16,788 bases of DNA, from positions 1-16,788 of the forward strand of contig CAZYDR010000081.1 of NCBI GenBank assembly GCA_964645285.1, in the 5' to 3' direction. Position numbers and translations under genes: made by a program. Shown piece by piece: positions 1-7,332 of this stretch. The notes under the pieces are model-generated. The model worked only from the letters and a program-made list of their open reading frames with translations. It did not search any database and had not been told where the DNA came from. This DNA comes from JAYZAP01 sp964645285. Lineage in GTDB: Bacteria; Pseudomonadota; Alphaproteobacteria; JAAXGF01. Each line of letters opens with the position of its first letter. The stretch's first letter is position 1.

Positions 1-1089
1 GCTTCGTCGGCGAAGTCCAGGGTCACCTCCTCGGTGCCGAGCAGGGCCACATACTGTTTGATCAGGCTGGCCTCGGGCTCGGTCAGAATGCGCTTGAAGT
101 CGTCCCGGGTCAGGGCCTGAAGCTCGACCCGGATGGGCAGGCGGCCCTGCAACTCGGGCAGCAGGTCCGAGGGCTTGGCCAGGTGGAAGGCGCCCGAGGC
201 GATGAACAGGATATGGTCGGTCTTGACCGTGCCGTGCTTGGTCGCCACCGACGTGCCCTCGATGAGCGGCAGCAGGTCGCGCTGGACGCCCTCGCGGCTA
301 ACCTCGGCGCCGGCGCGGTCGTGGCGGGCGCAGATCTTGTCGATCTCGTCGAGGAAAACGATGCCGTCCTGTTCGACCACGTCGATGGCCTCGCGGGTGA
401 CGCTGTCGTCGTCGAGCAGCTTGTCGCTCTCCTCGGCCACCAGCACGTCGTAGCTGTCGCTGACCGACAGGGTCTTGGAAATGGTGCTGCGCTGGCCGAA
501 CGCCTTGCCCAGCATGTCGTTGAGGTTGATCATGCCCATCTGGGCGCCGGGCATGCCGGGAATTTCTATGGTCGGCATGCCACCGCCGCCGCCCTCGGCG
601 ACCTCGATGTCGATCTCCTTGTCGCCGAGCTGGCCCTCGCGCAGCATCTTGCGGAACTTCTGGCGGGTCTCGGCCCCGGCGGTCTTGCCGACCAGGGCGT
701 CGATCACCCGCTCCTCGGCGTTGATCTCGGCCTTGGCCTGGACCTCCTTGCGCATACGCTCGCGGATCAGGGTGATAGAGACCTCGACCAGGTCGCGGAT
801 GATCTGCTCGACATCGCGGCCGACATAGCCGACCTCGGTGAACTTGGTGGCCTCGACCTTGATGAAAGGCGCCCCGGCGAGACGCGCCAGGCGCCGGGCG
901 ATCNNNNNNNNNNGTGGGGCCGATCATCAGGATGTTCTTGGGCAGCACCTCTTCGCGCAGGCCTTCGTCGAGCTTCTGACGCCGCCAGCGGTTACGTAGG
1001 GCAATGGCCACGGCGCGCTTGGCGTCGTCCTGGCCGATGATGAAACGGTCGAGCTCGGAAACGATCTCACGGGGACTGAATTCGGTCAT
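1..1089 (-). CDS. hslU: ATP-dependent protease ATPase subunit HslU (partial, interrupted by assembly gap)
   Basis: HslU is the AAA+ unfoldase that feeds substrates to the HslV peptidase in the cytoplasm. The N-terminus (MTEFSPREIVSELDRFIIGQ) and the segment ending MIGP lead into Walker A, which is lost in the N gap at 904-913. Past the gap the protein resumes in another frame with IARRLARLAG, GYVGRDVEQIIRDLVE, a glycine-rich I-domain stretch (EGGGGGMPTIEIPGMPG), the Walker B segment DGIVFLDEIDKI and the sensor region FIASGAFHLAKPSDLLPELQ. The I domain separates it from ClpX. The start ATG (1087-1089) lies 2 bases after the hslV stop, the classic hslVU order. The C-terminus lies beyond the window edge. 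The frame change across the gap is best read as a wrongly sized placeholder, not a mutation. Confidence 0.96.
904..913. other. assembly gap of 10 N inside hslU Walker A
   Basis: Ten consecutive N replace the P-loop codons of hslU. The coding frame before the gap (MIGP then Thr) and after it (IARRL) differ. The expected family sequence GPTGCGKTEIA needs about 18 bases here, so the 10 N are probably a fixed-size scaffold placeholder. Confidence 0.95.
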
Positions 1090-1091
1090 GA

Positions 1092-1643
1092 TTATTTGAG
1101 GGTCTCGATGGTGACGTTGTCATTGGTGTAGACGCAGATGTCGGCGGCAATGGCCATGGATTTGCGCACGATGGTCTCGGCGTCGAGGCCGTCGATATCG
1201 ACCAGGGCACGGGCGGCGGCCAGGGCGTAGTTGCCGCCGGAGCCGACGCCGATCAGCCCGTCGTCGGGCTCGAGCACGTCGCCGGTGCCCGACAGCAGCA
1301 GCGAAACCGACTGGTCGGCGACCGCCATGAGCGCCTCGAGGCGACGCAGGTAGCGGTCCGTGCGCCAGTCCTTGGCGAGCTCGACGCAGGCCCGGGTAAG
1401 CTGGCCGGGATGGCGCTCAAGCTTGCCTTCGAGGCGCTCGAACAGGGTGAAGGCGTCGGCGGTGGCGCCGGCGAACCCGGCGACGATGGAGCCGTCGCCG
1501 AGGCGCCGGATCTTGTTGGCCTGGGCCTTGACCACGGTGGCGCCCATGGTGACCTGGCCGTCGCCGGCGATGACCACCTGGCCGTCCTTGCGGACGCACA
1601 GGATGGTGGTGCCGTGCCAGGCGGGGGAATTGGTTTCGGACAT
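1092..1643 (-). CDS. hslV: ATP-dependent protease proteolytic subunit HslV
   Basis: HslV is the proteasome-like threonine peptidase of the HslVU complex, which degrades misfolded and regulatory proteins in the cytoplasm. From ATG 1643 the protein has 183 residues, the normal family length. An 11-residue propeptide (MSETNSPAWHG) precedes the catalytic Thr12 of TTILCVRKDG. Counting from the mature Thr1, the conserved Asp17 (IAGDGQVTMG) and Lys33 (QANKIRR) are in place. The frame is open upstream to 1712, but those in-frame ATGs would give an over-long propeptide and would precede the start site predicted from the candidate promoter at 1698-1726. The stop (1092-1094) is 2 bases before hslU, so the two are co-transcribed. 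I am sure of the function and moderately sure of the start. Confidence 0.96.
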   Translation of the reverse strand: MSETNSPAWHGTTILCVRKDGQVVIAGDGQVTMGATVVKAQANKIRRLGDGSIVAGFAGATADAFTLFERLEGKLERHPGQLTRACVELAKDWRTDRYLRRLEALMAVADQSVSLLLSGTGDVLEPDDGLIGVGSGGNYALAAARALVDIDGLDAETIVRKSMAIAADICVYTNDNVTIETLK

Positions 1644-1697
1644 TGGTGCCGTTGTGTCGGTGAATGAGGAGGCGCCCATGGGAGCAGGCACCCCAAA

Positions 1698-1726
1698 CAT
1701 GTATGGGCCCATGGTTCGCCGTCAAG
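1698..1726 (-). promoter_or_regulatory. candidate hslVU promoter
   Basis: Read on the minus strand, TTGACG (1720-1725), preceded by C to give CTTG, is followed after 16 bases by TACATG (1698-1703). This fits a sigma70-type promoter. It also partly resembles the alphaproteobacterial RpoH pattern (CTTG, 17 bases, then CATACAT against CYTATNT). It would give a leader of roughly 45 bases before ATG 1643. It is a motif match only. Confidence 0.35.
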
Positions 1727-1806
1727 GGGCCTGTGATCAAGGGAGGCTGGTGAATCGCCGCTACCCCTGCTAAAACCCGCCCCTGCCCCACCTGTCGGTC
1801 ACAGCC

Positions 1807-2187
1807 ATGCGTGTCTTTACGGTCCATATCGATCCCCTTTCGGTCGCCCCCGATGGCGATGCCGTGCTGGTGCCCGAGGGTTTTTCCTGGCCGGCGGCGC
1901 TGTTCACGGTGTTGTGGGCGCTTTATCACGGCCTGTGGGACTGGGCCCTGGTGCTGATCGCCGGCGCCATGGTGGTCGGCGGGTTCGCCGCTCTCAGCGG
2001 TCTCGACGAAGCCGGCCAGGCGGCGCTGCAACTGGGTTACATGGCGATTGCCGGTTATGGTGCCAACGACTGGCGGCGCTGGTCCCTGGCGCGCCGGGGC
2101 CACCGGCTGGCCGATGTGGTCAGCGGCGCCAATCTCGCCGCCGCCGAGCAGCGCTACCTCGACCGCGCCCCGGTGCTCAGCCTATGA
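1807..2187 (+). CDS. DUF2628 domain-containing small membrane protein
   Basis: This is a 126-residue protein of the DUF2628 family, whose function is unknown. The N-terminus MRVFTVHIDP and the EGFSWPAALFTVLWALYHGLW segment (with a Trp-rich turn) are typical of the family. Two hydrophobic stretches, about residues 29-60 and 72-84, suggest inner-membrane insertion. The rest is a basic, probably cytoplasmic tail. It starts at ATG 1807, divergent from hslV. Its stop overlaps the start of the next gene by four bases (ATGA, 2184-2187), indicating translational coupling. In Azospirillum-like genomes a gene of this kind sits inside the his operon between hisH and hisA; no his gene is next to it here. 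Confidence 0.8.
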   Translation: MRVFTVHIDPLSVAPDGDAVLVPEGFSWPAALFTVLWALYHGLWDWALVLIAGAMVVGGFAALSGLDEAGQAALQLGYMAIAGYGANDWRRWSLARRGHRLADVVSGANLAAAEQRYLDRAPVLSL

Positions 2188-2702
2188 CCGCTACCAGCGT
2201 TGAGCAACTGAACGAATTGAGCCGCCAGAATCTCGACGATCTGTGCGACGCCACCGAGGCGGCGATCACCGACGGCAACGGCTTCGGCTGGCTGCGGCCA
2301 CCCCAGCGCCGAGTACTCGAAGGCTATTGGCGCGGGGTACTGGTGGTTCCCGGCCGCGATCTCATGGTCGGCCGCCTGGATGGCACCATCGCCGCCTCGG
2401 CCCAGTTCATCCGGCCGACGGCGAACCAGGAGGCCCGTGCTTTCGCGGCGACCATCTCAACCCATTTCGTGGCCCCCTGGGCGCGCGGCCACGGCCTTGC
2501 CCGGACACTCATCGACGCGGTCGAGGAGACGGCCCGGGCGGAACACTTCGCGATCCTCAACCTTGATGTACGCGAGACCCAGACGGCGGCCCTGCGGCTT
2601 TACGAAAGCTGCGGCTTCGAGTGCTGGGGCGTGGCGCCCTACTACGCCCGGGTGGACGACCGCATGATTGCCGGCCACTATTACGTCAAGCAACTGACAT
2701 GA
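2184..2702 (+). CDS. GNAT family N-acetyltransferase
   Basis: This is a 172-residue acetyl-CoA-dependent N-acetyltransferase of unknown substrate. The acetyl-CoA pyrophosphate loop is visible as APWARGHGLARTLIDAVEE (RGHGLA at about residues 101-106, the Q/RxxGxG/A motif A). It is followed by the strand LNLDVRETQTAALRLYESCG, typical of motif B, and by GFECWG. The frame is open further upstream, but ATG 2184 is preferred because it overlaps the DUF2628 stop in an ATGA junction and gives a normal GNAT length. The HIT gene follows after 24 bases, so the three genes look like one operon. Nothing in the sequence shows whether it modifies a protein, an amino acid or a small molecule. Confidence 0.88.
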   Translation: MTATSVEQLNELSRQNLDDLCDATEAAITDGNGFGWLRPPQRRVLEGYWRGVLVVPGRDLMVGRLDGTIAASAQFIRPTANQEARAFAATISTHFVAPWARGHGLARTLIDAVEETARAEHFAILNLDVRETQTAALRLYESCGFECWGVAPYYARVDDRMIAGHYYVKQLT

Positions 2703-2726
2703 CGCCGAATTTCTCAGGACGCCGCC

Positions 2727-3095
2727 ATGGTCTATGACGACAGCAACATCTTCGCCCTCATACTGCGTGGCGAGATTCCTTGCGATAAGGTCTATGAGGA
2801 CGACCATGTGCTGGCCTTCCGCGACATCAATCCCCAGACCGCCGTTCATATACTGGTCATTCCCAAGGGCGCTTACGTGTCCATGGACGACTTCAGCGCC
2901 GAGGCCTCGGATGCCGAGATCGTCGCCCTCAACCGCGCCGTCGGCAAGATCGCCCGCGACGAGGGTCTGGTCGAGACCGGTTATCGCATCCTGGTCAATA
3001 ACGGCGTCGCCTCCGGCCAGGAAGTGCCGCACCTGCATATTCACATTTTCGGCGGCCAGCCCTTGGGCCGTATGATCAAGCCGCCCCAGGCCTAG
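2727..3095 (+). CDS. HIT family nucleotide-binding hydrolase
   Basis: This is a 122-residue histidine-triad protein. The triad is HLHIHIF with His102, His104 and His106; His104 would be the nucleophile. The N-terminal IFALILRGEIPCDKVYEDD and the central HILVIPKGAY are characteristic of the bacterial HinT/Hit branch, which hydrolyses purine nucleoside phosphoramidates and acyl- or aminoacyl-adenylates in the cytoplasm. AGGA lies a few bases upstream of ATG 2727. It follows the GNAT gene closely and is probably in its operon. A closely similar small HIT protein is known from the 3' side of hisE in Azospirillum brasilense, which agrees with the DUF2628 gene nearby although the his genes are not here. 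Confidence 0.93.
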   Translation: MVYDDSNIFALILRGEIPCDKVYEDDHVLAFRDINPQTAVHILVIPKGAYVSMDDFSAEASDAEIVALNRAVGKIARDEGLVETGYRILVNNGVASGQEVPHLHIHIFGGQPLGRMIKPPQA

Positions 3096-3148
3096 GCTTA
3101 TGGGCAACTTGACTATCCAGTACCGCCGATCATCTCGGGAGTAACTCA

Positions 3149-3697
3149 ATGCGTAACATTATCAACTTTGTACTGGGAATTGTTGTCGCCGCCGGTCTAA
3201 GCTCCGGCACCCTGGCAGCGGACCTGGAAAACATGCTTTATCTCGAACTCAAGACCGGACGCGTGACCATCGAACTGCGTCCCGACCTGGCGCCCACCCA
3301 CGTGGAGCGGATCAAGGAACTCGCGCGGGAGGGCTTTTACGACGGCCTCCTGTTTCACCGGGTGATCGCCGGCTTCATGGCCCAGACCGGCGACCCTCTG
3401 GGCAACGGTACCGGCGGCTCGGGTCAGAACCTCGACGCCGAGTTCTCCGACGAGAGGCATGTGCGCGGCACCCTCTCCATGGCCCGGGCGCAAAATCCCA
3501 ACAGCGCCGACAGCCAGTTCTTCATCGTCCTCAAGGACGCGCCGCACCTCGACAGCCAGTACACGGTGTGGGGCAAGGTCACCGACGGCATGGAACATGT
3601 CGATCAGATCAAGCTCGGCTCGTCGTCCAACAACGGCGCGGTCAGCGACCCGGACAGCATCGTCAGCATGAAGGTCGCCGCCGACGTTGACGAGTAG
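3149..3697 (+). CDS. peptidyl-prolyl cis-trans isomerase, cyclophilin type, exported
   Basis: This is a 182-residue cyclophilin that catalyses proline isomerisation during folding. Residues 1-23 form a signal peptide (basic start, hydrophobic IVVAAGL core, cleavage near TLA-ADLEN), so it should act in the periplasm. The active-site block LFHRVIAGFMAQTGD supplies the expected Arg71, Phe76, Met77 and Gln79, and SQFFIVL supplies the core Phe. The eukaryotic Trp position after FFIVLKDAP is His, as is common in bacterial enzymes. GGGAG lies just upstream of ATG 3149. The gene follows the HIT gene after 53 bases on the same strand. The DgcA-like pseudogene starts 18 bases after its stop. Confidence 0.93.
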   Translation: MRNIINFVLGIVVAAGLSSGTLAADLENMLYLELKTGRVTIELRPDLAPTHVERIKELAREGFYDGLLFHRVIAGFMAQTGDPLGNGTGGSGQNLDAEFSDERHVRGTLSMARAQNPNSADSQFFIVLKDAPHLDSQYTVWGKVTDGMEHVDQIKLGSSSNNGAVSDPDSIVSMKVAADVDE

Positions 3698-3715
3698 CCG
3701 CTCTTAGGGGGCGCC

Positions 3716-5491
3716 GTGAGCCCGTTTTCCCACCTGCTGTCGCCCCTGACGATCCGCGGCCGAACGTTCAAGAATCGCGTCCTATCCACATCCCACGCGC
3801 CGGGCTATGCCGATGGCGGCAAGCCCGGCGCGCGCTATCAGGCCTATCACGAGGAAAAGGCCAAGGGCGGCATCGGCCTGACCATGTTCGGCGGCTCGTC
3901 GAACGTGAGCCGGGATTCTGGCTCGATCTACGGCCAGATCTATGTCGGCGACGACGGCGTTATTCCGCTGTTCCGCCAGTTCGCCCAACGCATTCACAGC
4001 CATGGTGCCGGCCTGATGTGCCAGATCACCCATATGGGGCGGCGCACCGGCTGGGCGGCGGGGGACTGGCTGCCGACCATGGCGCCAAGCCCGATCCGTG
4101 ATCCCGCCCATGGCTCGGTGCCCTTCGAGATGTCGGCGCGGGATATCGCCCGGATTACAGGCGCCTTTGCCGATGCCGCCTGGCGCTGCCGCGAAGGCGG
4201 GCTCGACGGCTGCGAAATCCTCGCCACGCCCCATCTCGTGGGCCAGTTCCTGTCGCCGCTGTCGAACCACCGGACCGACGACTACGGCGGCAGTCTGGAG
4301 AACCGCGCCCGGTTCCTCATGGAGATGCTCGACGCGGCCCGCGCCAAGGTCGGCGACGACTTCATTCTCGGTGTCCGCTTTGCCGCCGACGAGAGCAACG
4401 AAGGCGGCATCAGCGCCCATGAAGGTATTGCCCTGGCCGAGAACTTTCCCGGCATGGCCTTCGCCTCGGCCTCGCACATCGAACTGGCGCGCCGGGTGCG
4501 CCAGGCCAGCGGCCTCCCCGTGTTCCAGGCCTCGCGCCTGTCGGACCCAGCCACCGCCGACTGGGCCATCGGCGAAGGCATGGTCGATATGGCGGGCCTC
4601 ACGCGGCCCCATATGGCCGACCCGCATATTGTCGCCAAGCTGGAGCGCGGCGAGGCTGACCGCATCCGGCCCTGCGTCGGCGCGGGCTATTGCATCGACC
4701 GCATCTACGGCGGCCGCGACGCGTTTTGCATCCACAACGTCTCCACCGGCCGCGAACTGACCCTGCCCCACCACATCGCCCCGGCCGAGACGCCCCTGCG
4801 CGTCACGGTAATCGGCGGCGGCCCGGCGGGCATGGAGGCGGCGCGGGTCTCGGCCCTGCGCGGCCACAAGGTGACCCTGTTTGAGGCCGGCTCCCGTCTC
4901 GGCGGCCAGATCCTGCTGGCGGCCCGGACCGGCTGGCGCAAGGACATGATCGGTATCGCCGATTGGCTGGCCGGGGAGATCGAGGCGCTGGGGATTGATG
5001 TTCGCACCAGTCGTTTTATCGACGGACCGGAGGTGCTTGCAGACGCCCCCGACGTGGTTCTGATCGCCACCGGCGGCACGCCCGACGTCAGCCTTGCCGA
5101 GGGCGGCGATGACCTGGTCGCCTACCGTCAGGGACCGTTGGGTAGCGATTTTCGAGGACGTCAAGTTAGGACTTTAACCTTAGGAGAAAAGACACATGGC
5201 AATTGCACAACAGGCCGAAGCCGAGGCCAAACCCACCCTCACCGTATTCTCGGGTACCGGCGACGATCCGGCCCTCGATCCGTGGCCCGACTTCCCGCCC
5301 GAGGACACCATCTCGGGCGCTGTCGATCACCGTGGCAAGGTGCTGTTCCGCGACCCCAAGAAACGTTACAGCGTCGGCGTCTGGCAATGCGAGCCGGCCA
5401 AGTTCATCGAGCCCTATCCCGGCACCGAAAGCGGCCACGTGCTGGCCGGCCGCGCCACTCTGACCAACGAGGCGACCGGCGAATCGATTGA
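3716..5491 (+). pseudogene. damaged DgcA-type NADH:flavin oxidoreductase (dimethylglycine/stachydrine demethylase family)
   Basis: The frame opens with GTG 3716 after a GGGGG ribosome site. Residues 1-300 form an old-yellow-enzyme TIM barrel (NRVLSTSHAPGYADGGKP, CQITHMGRRTGW, LSNHRTDDYGGSLENR). The iron-sulphur region has Cys320, Cys326 and Cys338 (CVGAGYC, then 11 residues, Cys), with Ala323 at the classical second Cys. The FAD/NAD fold starts near residue 362 (VTVIGGGPAGMEAAR). DgcA-type proteins are about 680 residues. Here homology stops near residue 468 (about position 5120); beyond that the frame only shadows the cupin gene in another frame until a stop at 5491. There also seems to be an in-frame loss of about 26 barrel residues between Glu242 and Pro245. 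The family oxidatively demethylates methylated glycines or betaines. This copy is probably inactive, unless the assembly is wrong. Confidence 0.82.
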
Positions 5492-5615
5492 GCTTAAGGC
5501 GGGCGATCACTTCTTCATCGAATTCGGCCAGACCATCACCTGGGAAGTCCACGAAACCTTCCGCAAGGTCTACGCCATGTACGAGGACGAATTCGACGAG
5601 GAGCGGTTTTACTAG
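5196..5615 (+). CDS. cupin domain-containing protein (COG3450-like)
   Basis: This is a 139-residue single-domain cupin. The first cupin motif is PGTESGHVLAGRATLTNEATG and the second is KAGDHFFIEFGQTITWEV, followed by the ETFRKVYAMYED ending typical of the COG3450/DUF861 group. The canonical HxH of motif 1 is reduced to one His (SGHVLAG), so metal binding is uncertain. A strong ribosome site (TAGGAG) precedes ATG 5196 inside an unusually AT-rich leader. It lies directly after the point where the DgcA-like gene loses homology and shares the strand. Such cupins often accompany small-molecule catabolic genes, so it may once have served the methylated-amine gene upstream. No substrate can be assigned. 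Confidence 0.85.
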   Translation: MAIAQQAEAEAKPTLTVFSGTGDDPALDPWPDFPPEDTISGAVDHRGKVLFRDPKKRYSVGVWQCEPAKFIEPYPGTESGHVLAGRATLTNEATGESIELKAGDHFFIEFGQTITWEVHETFRKVYAMYEDEFDEERFY

Positions 5616-5634
5616 GCGGCTCGTCTAACGCCTA
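5613..5634. terminator. short inverted repeat between convergent cupin and gshB genes
   Basis: TAGGCG (5613-5618) and CGCCTA (5629-5634) form a perfect 6-bp stem with a 10-base loop. Each arm contains the stop codon of one gene: TAG of the cupin on the plus strand and TAG of gshB on the minus strand. There is no T run after either arm, so it is at best a weak bidirectional terminator. Confidence 0.25.
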
Positions 5635-6588
5635 AAGCTTCCCTTCAATCGCGTCCCAGATCTGCCCCTCCAGATTGACCCCGTCGTAGCGGTCGATTTC
5701 CTGGAGGCCGGTGGGCGAGGTGACGTTGATTTCGGTCAGGTAGTCGCCGATCACGTCGATGCCGACGAAGATCATGCCGCGCTCTTTCAGCGCCGGGCCA
5801 ATGGTATCGCAGATCTCGCGGTCGCGCTTGTTGAGCTCCGACTTGAGCGGCCGGGCGCCGACATGCATGTTGGCCCGGGCCTCGCCGTCGGCCGGCACCC
5901 GGTTGATGACCCCGGCGGCCTCGCCGTCGATCAGGATGATGCGCTTGTCGCCGGCCCGGACCTCGGGTAGGTAGCGCTGGACGATGATCGGCTCGCGGTA
6001 GTGCTCGGAGAACATTTCCAGCAGCGACGACAGGTTTTCGTCCTCGGGCGTCACGTGGAACACCCCGGTGCCGCCGTTGCCGTAGAGCGGTTTGAGGATG
6101 ATGTCTTTGTGCTCGGCGCGAAAATCATAGACCAGGGTCGGGTCCGAGGTAATCATGGTCGGCGGCATGAGGTCGCCGAAATTGGCCACGAACAGCTTCT
6201 CCGGCGCGTTGCGCACCTCGGCCGGGTCGTTGACCACCAGGGTCTTGGGATGGACGTGTTCGAGCAGGTGGGTGGTGGTGATGTAGGACATGTCGAACGG
6301 CGGGTCCTGGCGCAGCAACACCACGTCCATGTCGGCGAGGTCGATGACCTCGGGCGCCGCCATGGTGTAGTGATTGCCGGTCTCGCGGCGTACGGTGAGG
6401 GGCCGGGCGGTGGCAAAGACCCGCCTATTCTCGCCGGCCCGACCGCTCTCGAAGGCCAGCTCGCGCGGTAGATAATGATGCACGGAATAGCCCCGGGACT
6501 GGGCCTCGAGGATCAGCGCGAAGCTCGAGTCCGCGCCGATATTCATGGGCTCCATGGGGTCCATCTGGACGGCGACGGCCAGACTCAT
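5632..6588 (-). CDS. gshB: glutathione synthetase
   Basis: GshB ligates glycine to gamma-glutamylcysteine with ATP, the last step of glutathione synthesis in the cytoplasm. The protein has 318 residues, the usual length for this prokaryotic ATP-grasp enzyme. The N-terminal domain begins VAVQMDPMEPMNIGADSSF. The ATP loop is KPLYGNGGTGVFHV (residues 166-179). RYLPEVRAGDKRIILIDGE and the terminal GDYLTEINVTSPTGLQEID supply the nucleotide, metal and peptide-binding residues known from the E. coli enzyme. GGAAG precedes ATG 6588. It lies 56 bases after the BON lipoprotein gene on the same strand and is probably the last gene of the rsmI-yraN-BON-gshB run. It converges with the cupin gene. Confidence 0.97.
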   Translation of the reverse strand: MSLAVAVQMDPMEPMNIGADSSFALILEAQSRGYSVHHYLPRELAFESGRAGENRRVFATARPLTVRRETGNHYTMAAPEVIDLADMDVVLLRQDPPFDMSYITTTHLLEHVHPKTLVVNDPAEVRNAPEKLFVANFGDLMPPTMITSDPTLVYDFRAEHKDIILKPLYGNGGTGVFHVTPEDENLSSLLEMFSEHYREPIIVQRYLPEVRAGDKRIILIDGEAAGVINRVPADGEARANMHVGARPLKSELNKRDREICDTIGPALKERGMIFVGIDVIGDYLTEINVTSPTGLQEIDRYDGVNLEGQIWDAIEGKL

Positions 6589-6644
6589 GACTGAACTTCC
6601 ATTCTCAAATTTCCCGGTCAGGCGGCAGCATCAACCGGTCGGTC

Positions 6645-7247
6645 CTAATTGACAGGATCATCCTTGAGCCGGGCGTGGCTCACCACCTTGACCACGTTGG
6701 TGATGGTCCGGGCGTGGTTGGTCACCCGCTCCAATTCGGCCTGGTCCTGGGCGATGCCGATGAGGTAAACCACGCCGTTGACCGTCTCCACGTTGAAGTT
6801 GATGGCCCGCACGTCCTTGTCGAGCAACAGCTTGCTGCGCAGCTGGGTGGTGATCCAGGTGTCGTGGGCGTAATCCACCAGACCGCCCCGGTCGGTGACC
6901 TGAATCTCGTTGAGCACCTCGGTCACCCCGTCGGCCAGCCAGGCGATGCGCACCGCTTCGATGCGGTCATCCGGCTTTGGCACGCTGCCGGTCAGCAGCA
7001 CCCGGCCCTCATAAACCTCGACACCGACCGCCTGGAACAGGTCGACGTGGAAATTCAGCAGCCGCTCGTTGATGACGAAGGTGATGACGCCGTCATCGAC
7101 GGCGTCTCCGGCCGAGCGTTCCTGGGCAACGGTAACCCCCACGGTGGCGACGCCGCCGACCACCGGGCCGGAGGTGCAGGCAGGCAGGGACAAGGCCATT
7201 ACGGCGAGCAAGGCAAGGCTGGGAAGTATGCGGCGGCGGGCGGTCAT
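6645..7247 (-). CDS. BON domain lipoprotein (DolP/YraP-like)
   Basis: This is a 200-residue envelope lipoprotein. A short basic start (MTARRR) and a hydrophobic stretch lead to the lipobox LPAC with Cys24, so it should be lipidated. Two BON domains follow: about residues 50-118 (FVINERLLNFHVDLFQ, VYEGRVLLTGSVP) and 125-195 (WITTQLRSKLLLDKDVR, NGVVYLIGIAQDQAEL). This is the layout of E. coli DolP (YraP), which supports outer-membrane integrity. Having yraN, rsmI and an LpoA-type gene nearby matches the E. coli yra neighbourhood and supports the assignment. GTG at 7253 is an alternative start two codons upstream; ATG 7247 is chosen by codon, with GGAG slightly far away. A candidate promoter is at 7295-7322. 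Confidence 0.9.
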   Translation of the reverse strand: MTARRRILPSLALLAVMALSLPACTSGPVVGGVATVGVTVAQERSAGDAVDDGVITFVINERLLNFHVDLFQAVGVEVYEGRVLLTGSVPKPDDRIEAVRIAWLADGVTEVLNEIQVTDRGGLVDYAHDTWITTQLRSKLLLDKDVRAINFNVETVNGVVYLIGIAQDQAELERVTNHARTITNVVKVVSHARLKDDPVN

Positions 7248-7294
7248 GGGCACCTGTCTCCATCTCGGGCAGGGGTGCGAATCGGGCGACCGTT

Positions 7295-7322
7295 ATGATA
7301 CACGACCGGGATTCATTGATAA
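7295..7322 (-). promoter_or_regulatory. candidate sigma70 promoter for the BON lipoprotein gene
   Basis: On the minus strand, TTATCA (7317-7322) is followed after 16 bases by TATCAT (7295-7300), matching 4/6 and 5/6 of the consensus, about 40 bases before the lipoprotein start. It lies in the 79-86-base gap after yraN, the only sizeable gap in this minus-strand run. It is a motif match only. Confidence 0.38.
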
Positions 7323-7332
7323 AACTAATCCG

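Noticed and set aside
183..1040. Plus-strand open frame opposite hslU
   Set aside because: It is a leucine/aspartate-rich shadow of the HslU coding strand and runs through the N gap.
298..1089. hslU as a true frameshifted pseudogene
   Set aside because: The frame change coincides exactly with the N run, and both sides encode normal HslU. A wrongly sized gap explains it.
1914..2183. N-terminal extension of the GNAT protein
   Set aside because: The upstream in-frame stretch is Arg/Gly-rich shadow of the DUF2628 gene; the ATGA overlap at 2184 gives a normal-length enzyme.
3782..5164. Long minus-strand open frame (460 codons) opposite the DgcA-like gene
   Set aside because: Its translation is low-complexity Ala/Gly/Arg-rich with no recognisable domain, as expected for the antisense frame of a GC-rich gene; the plus strand shows clear homology.
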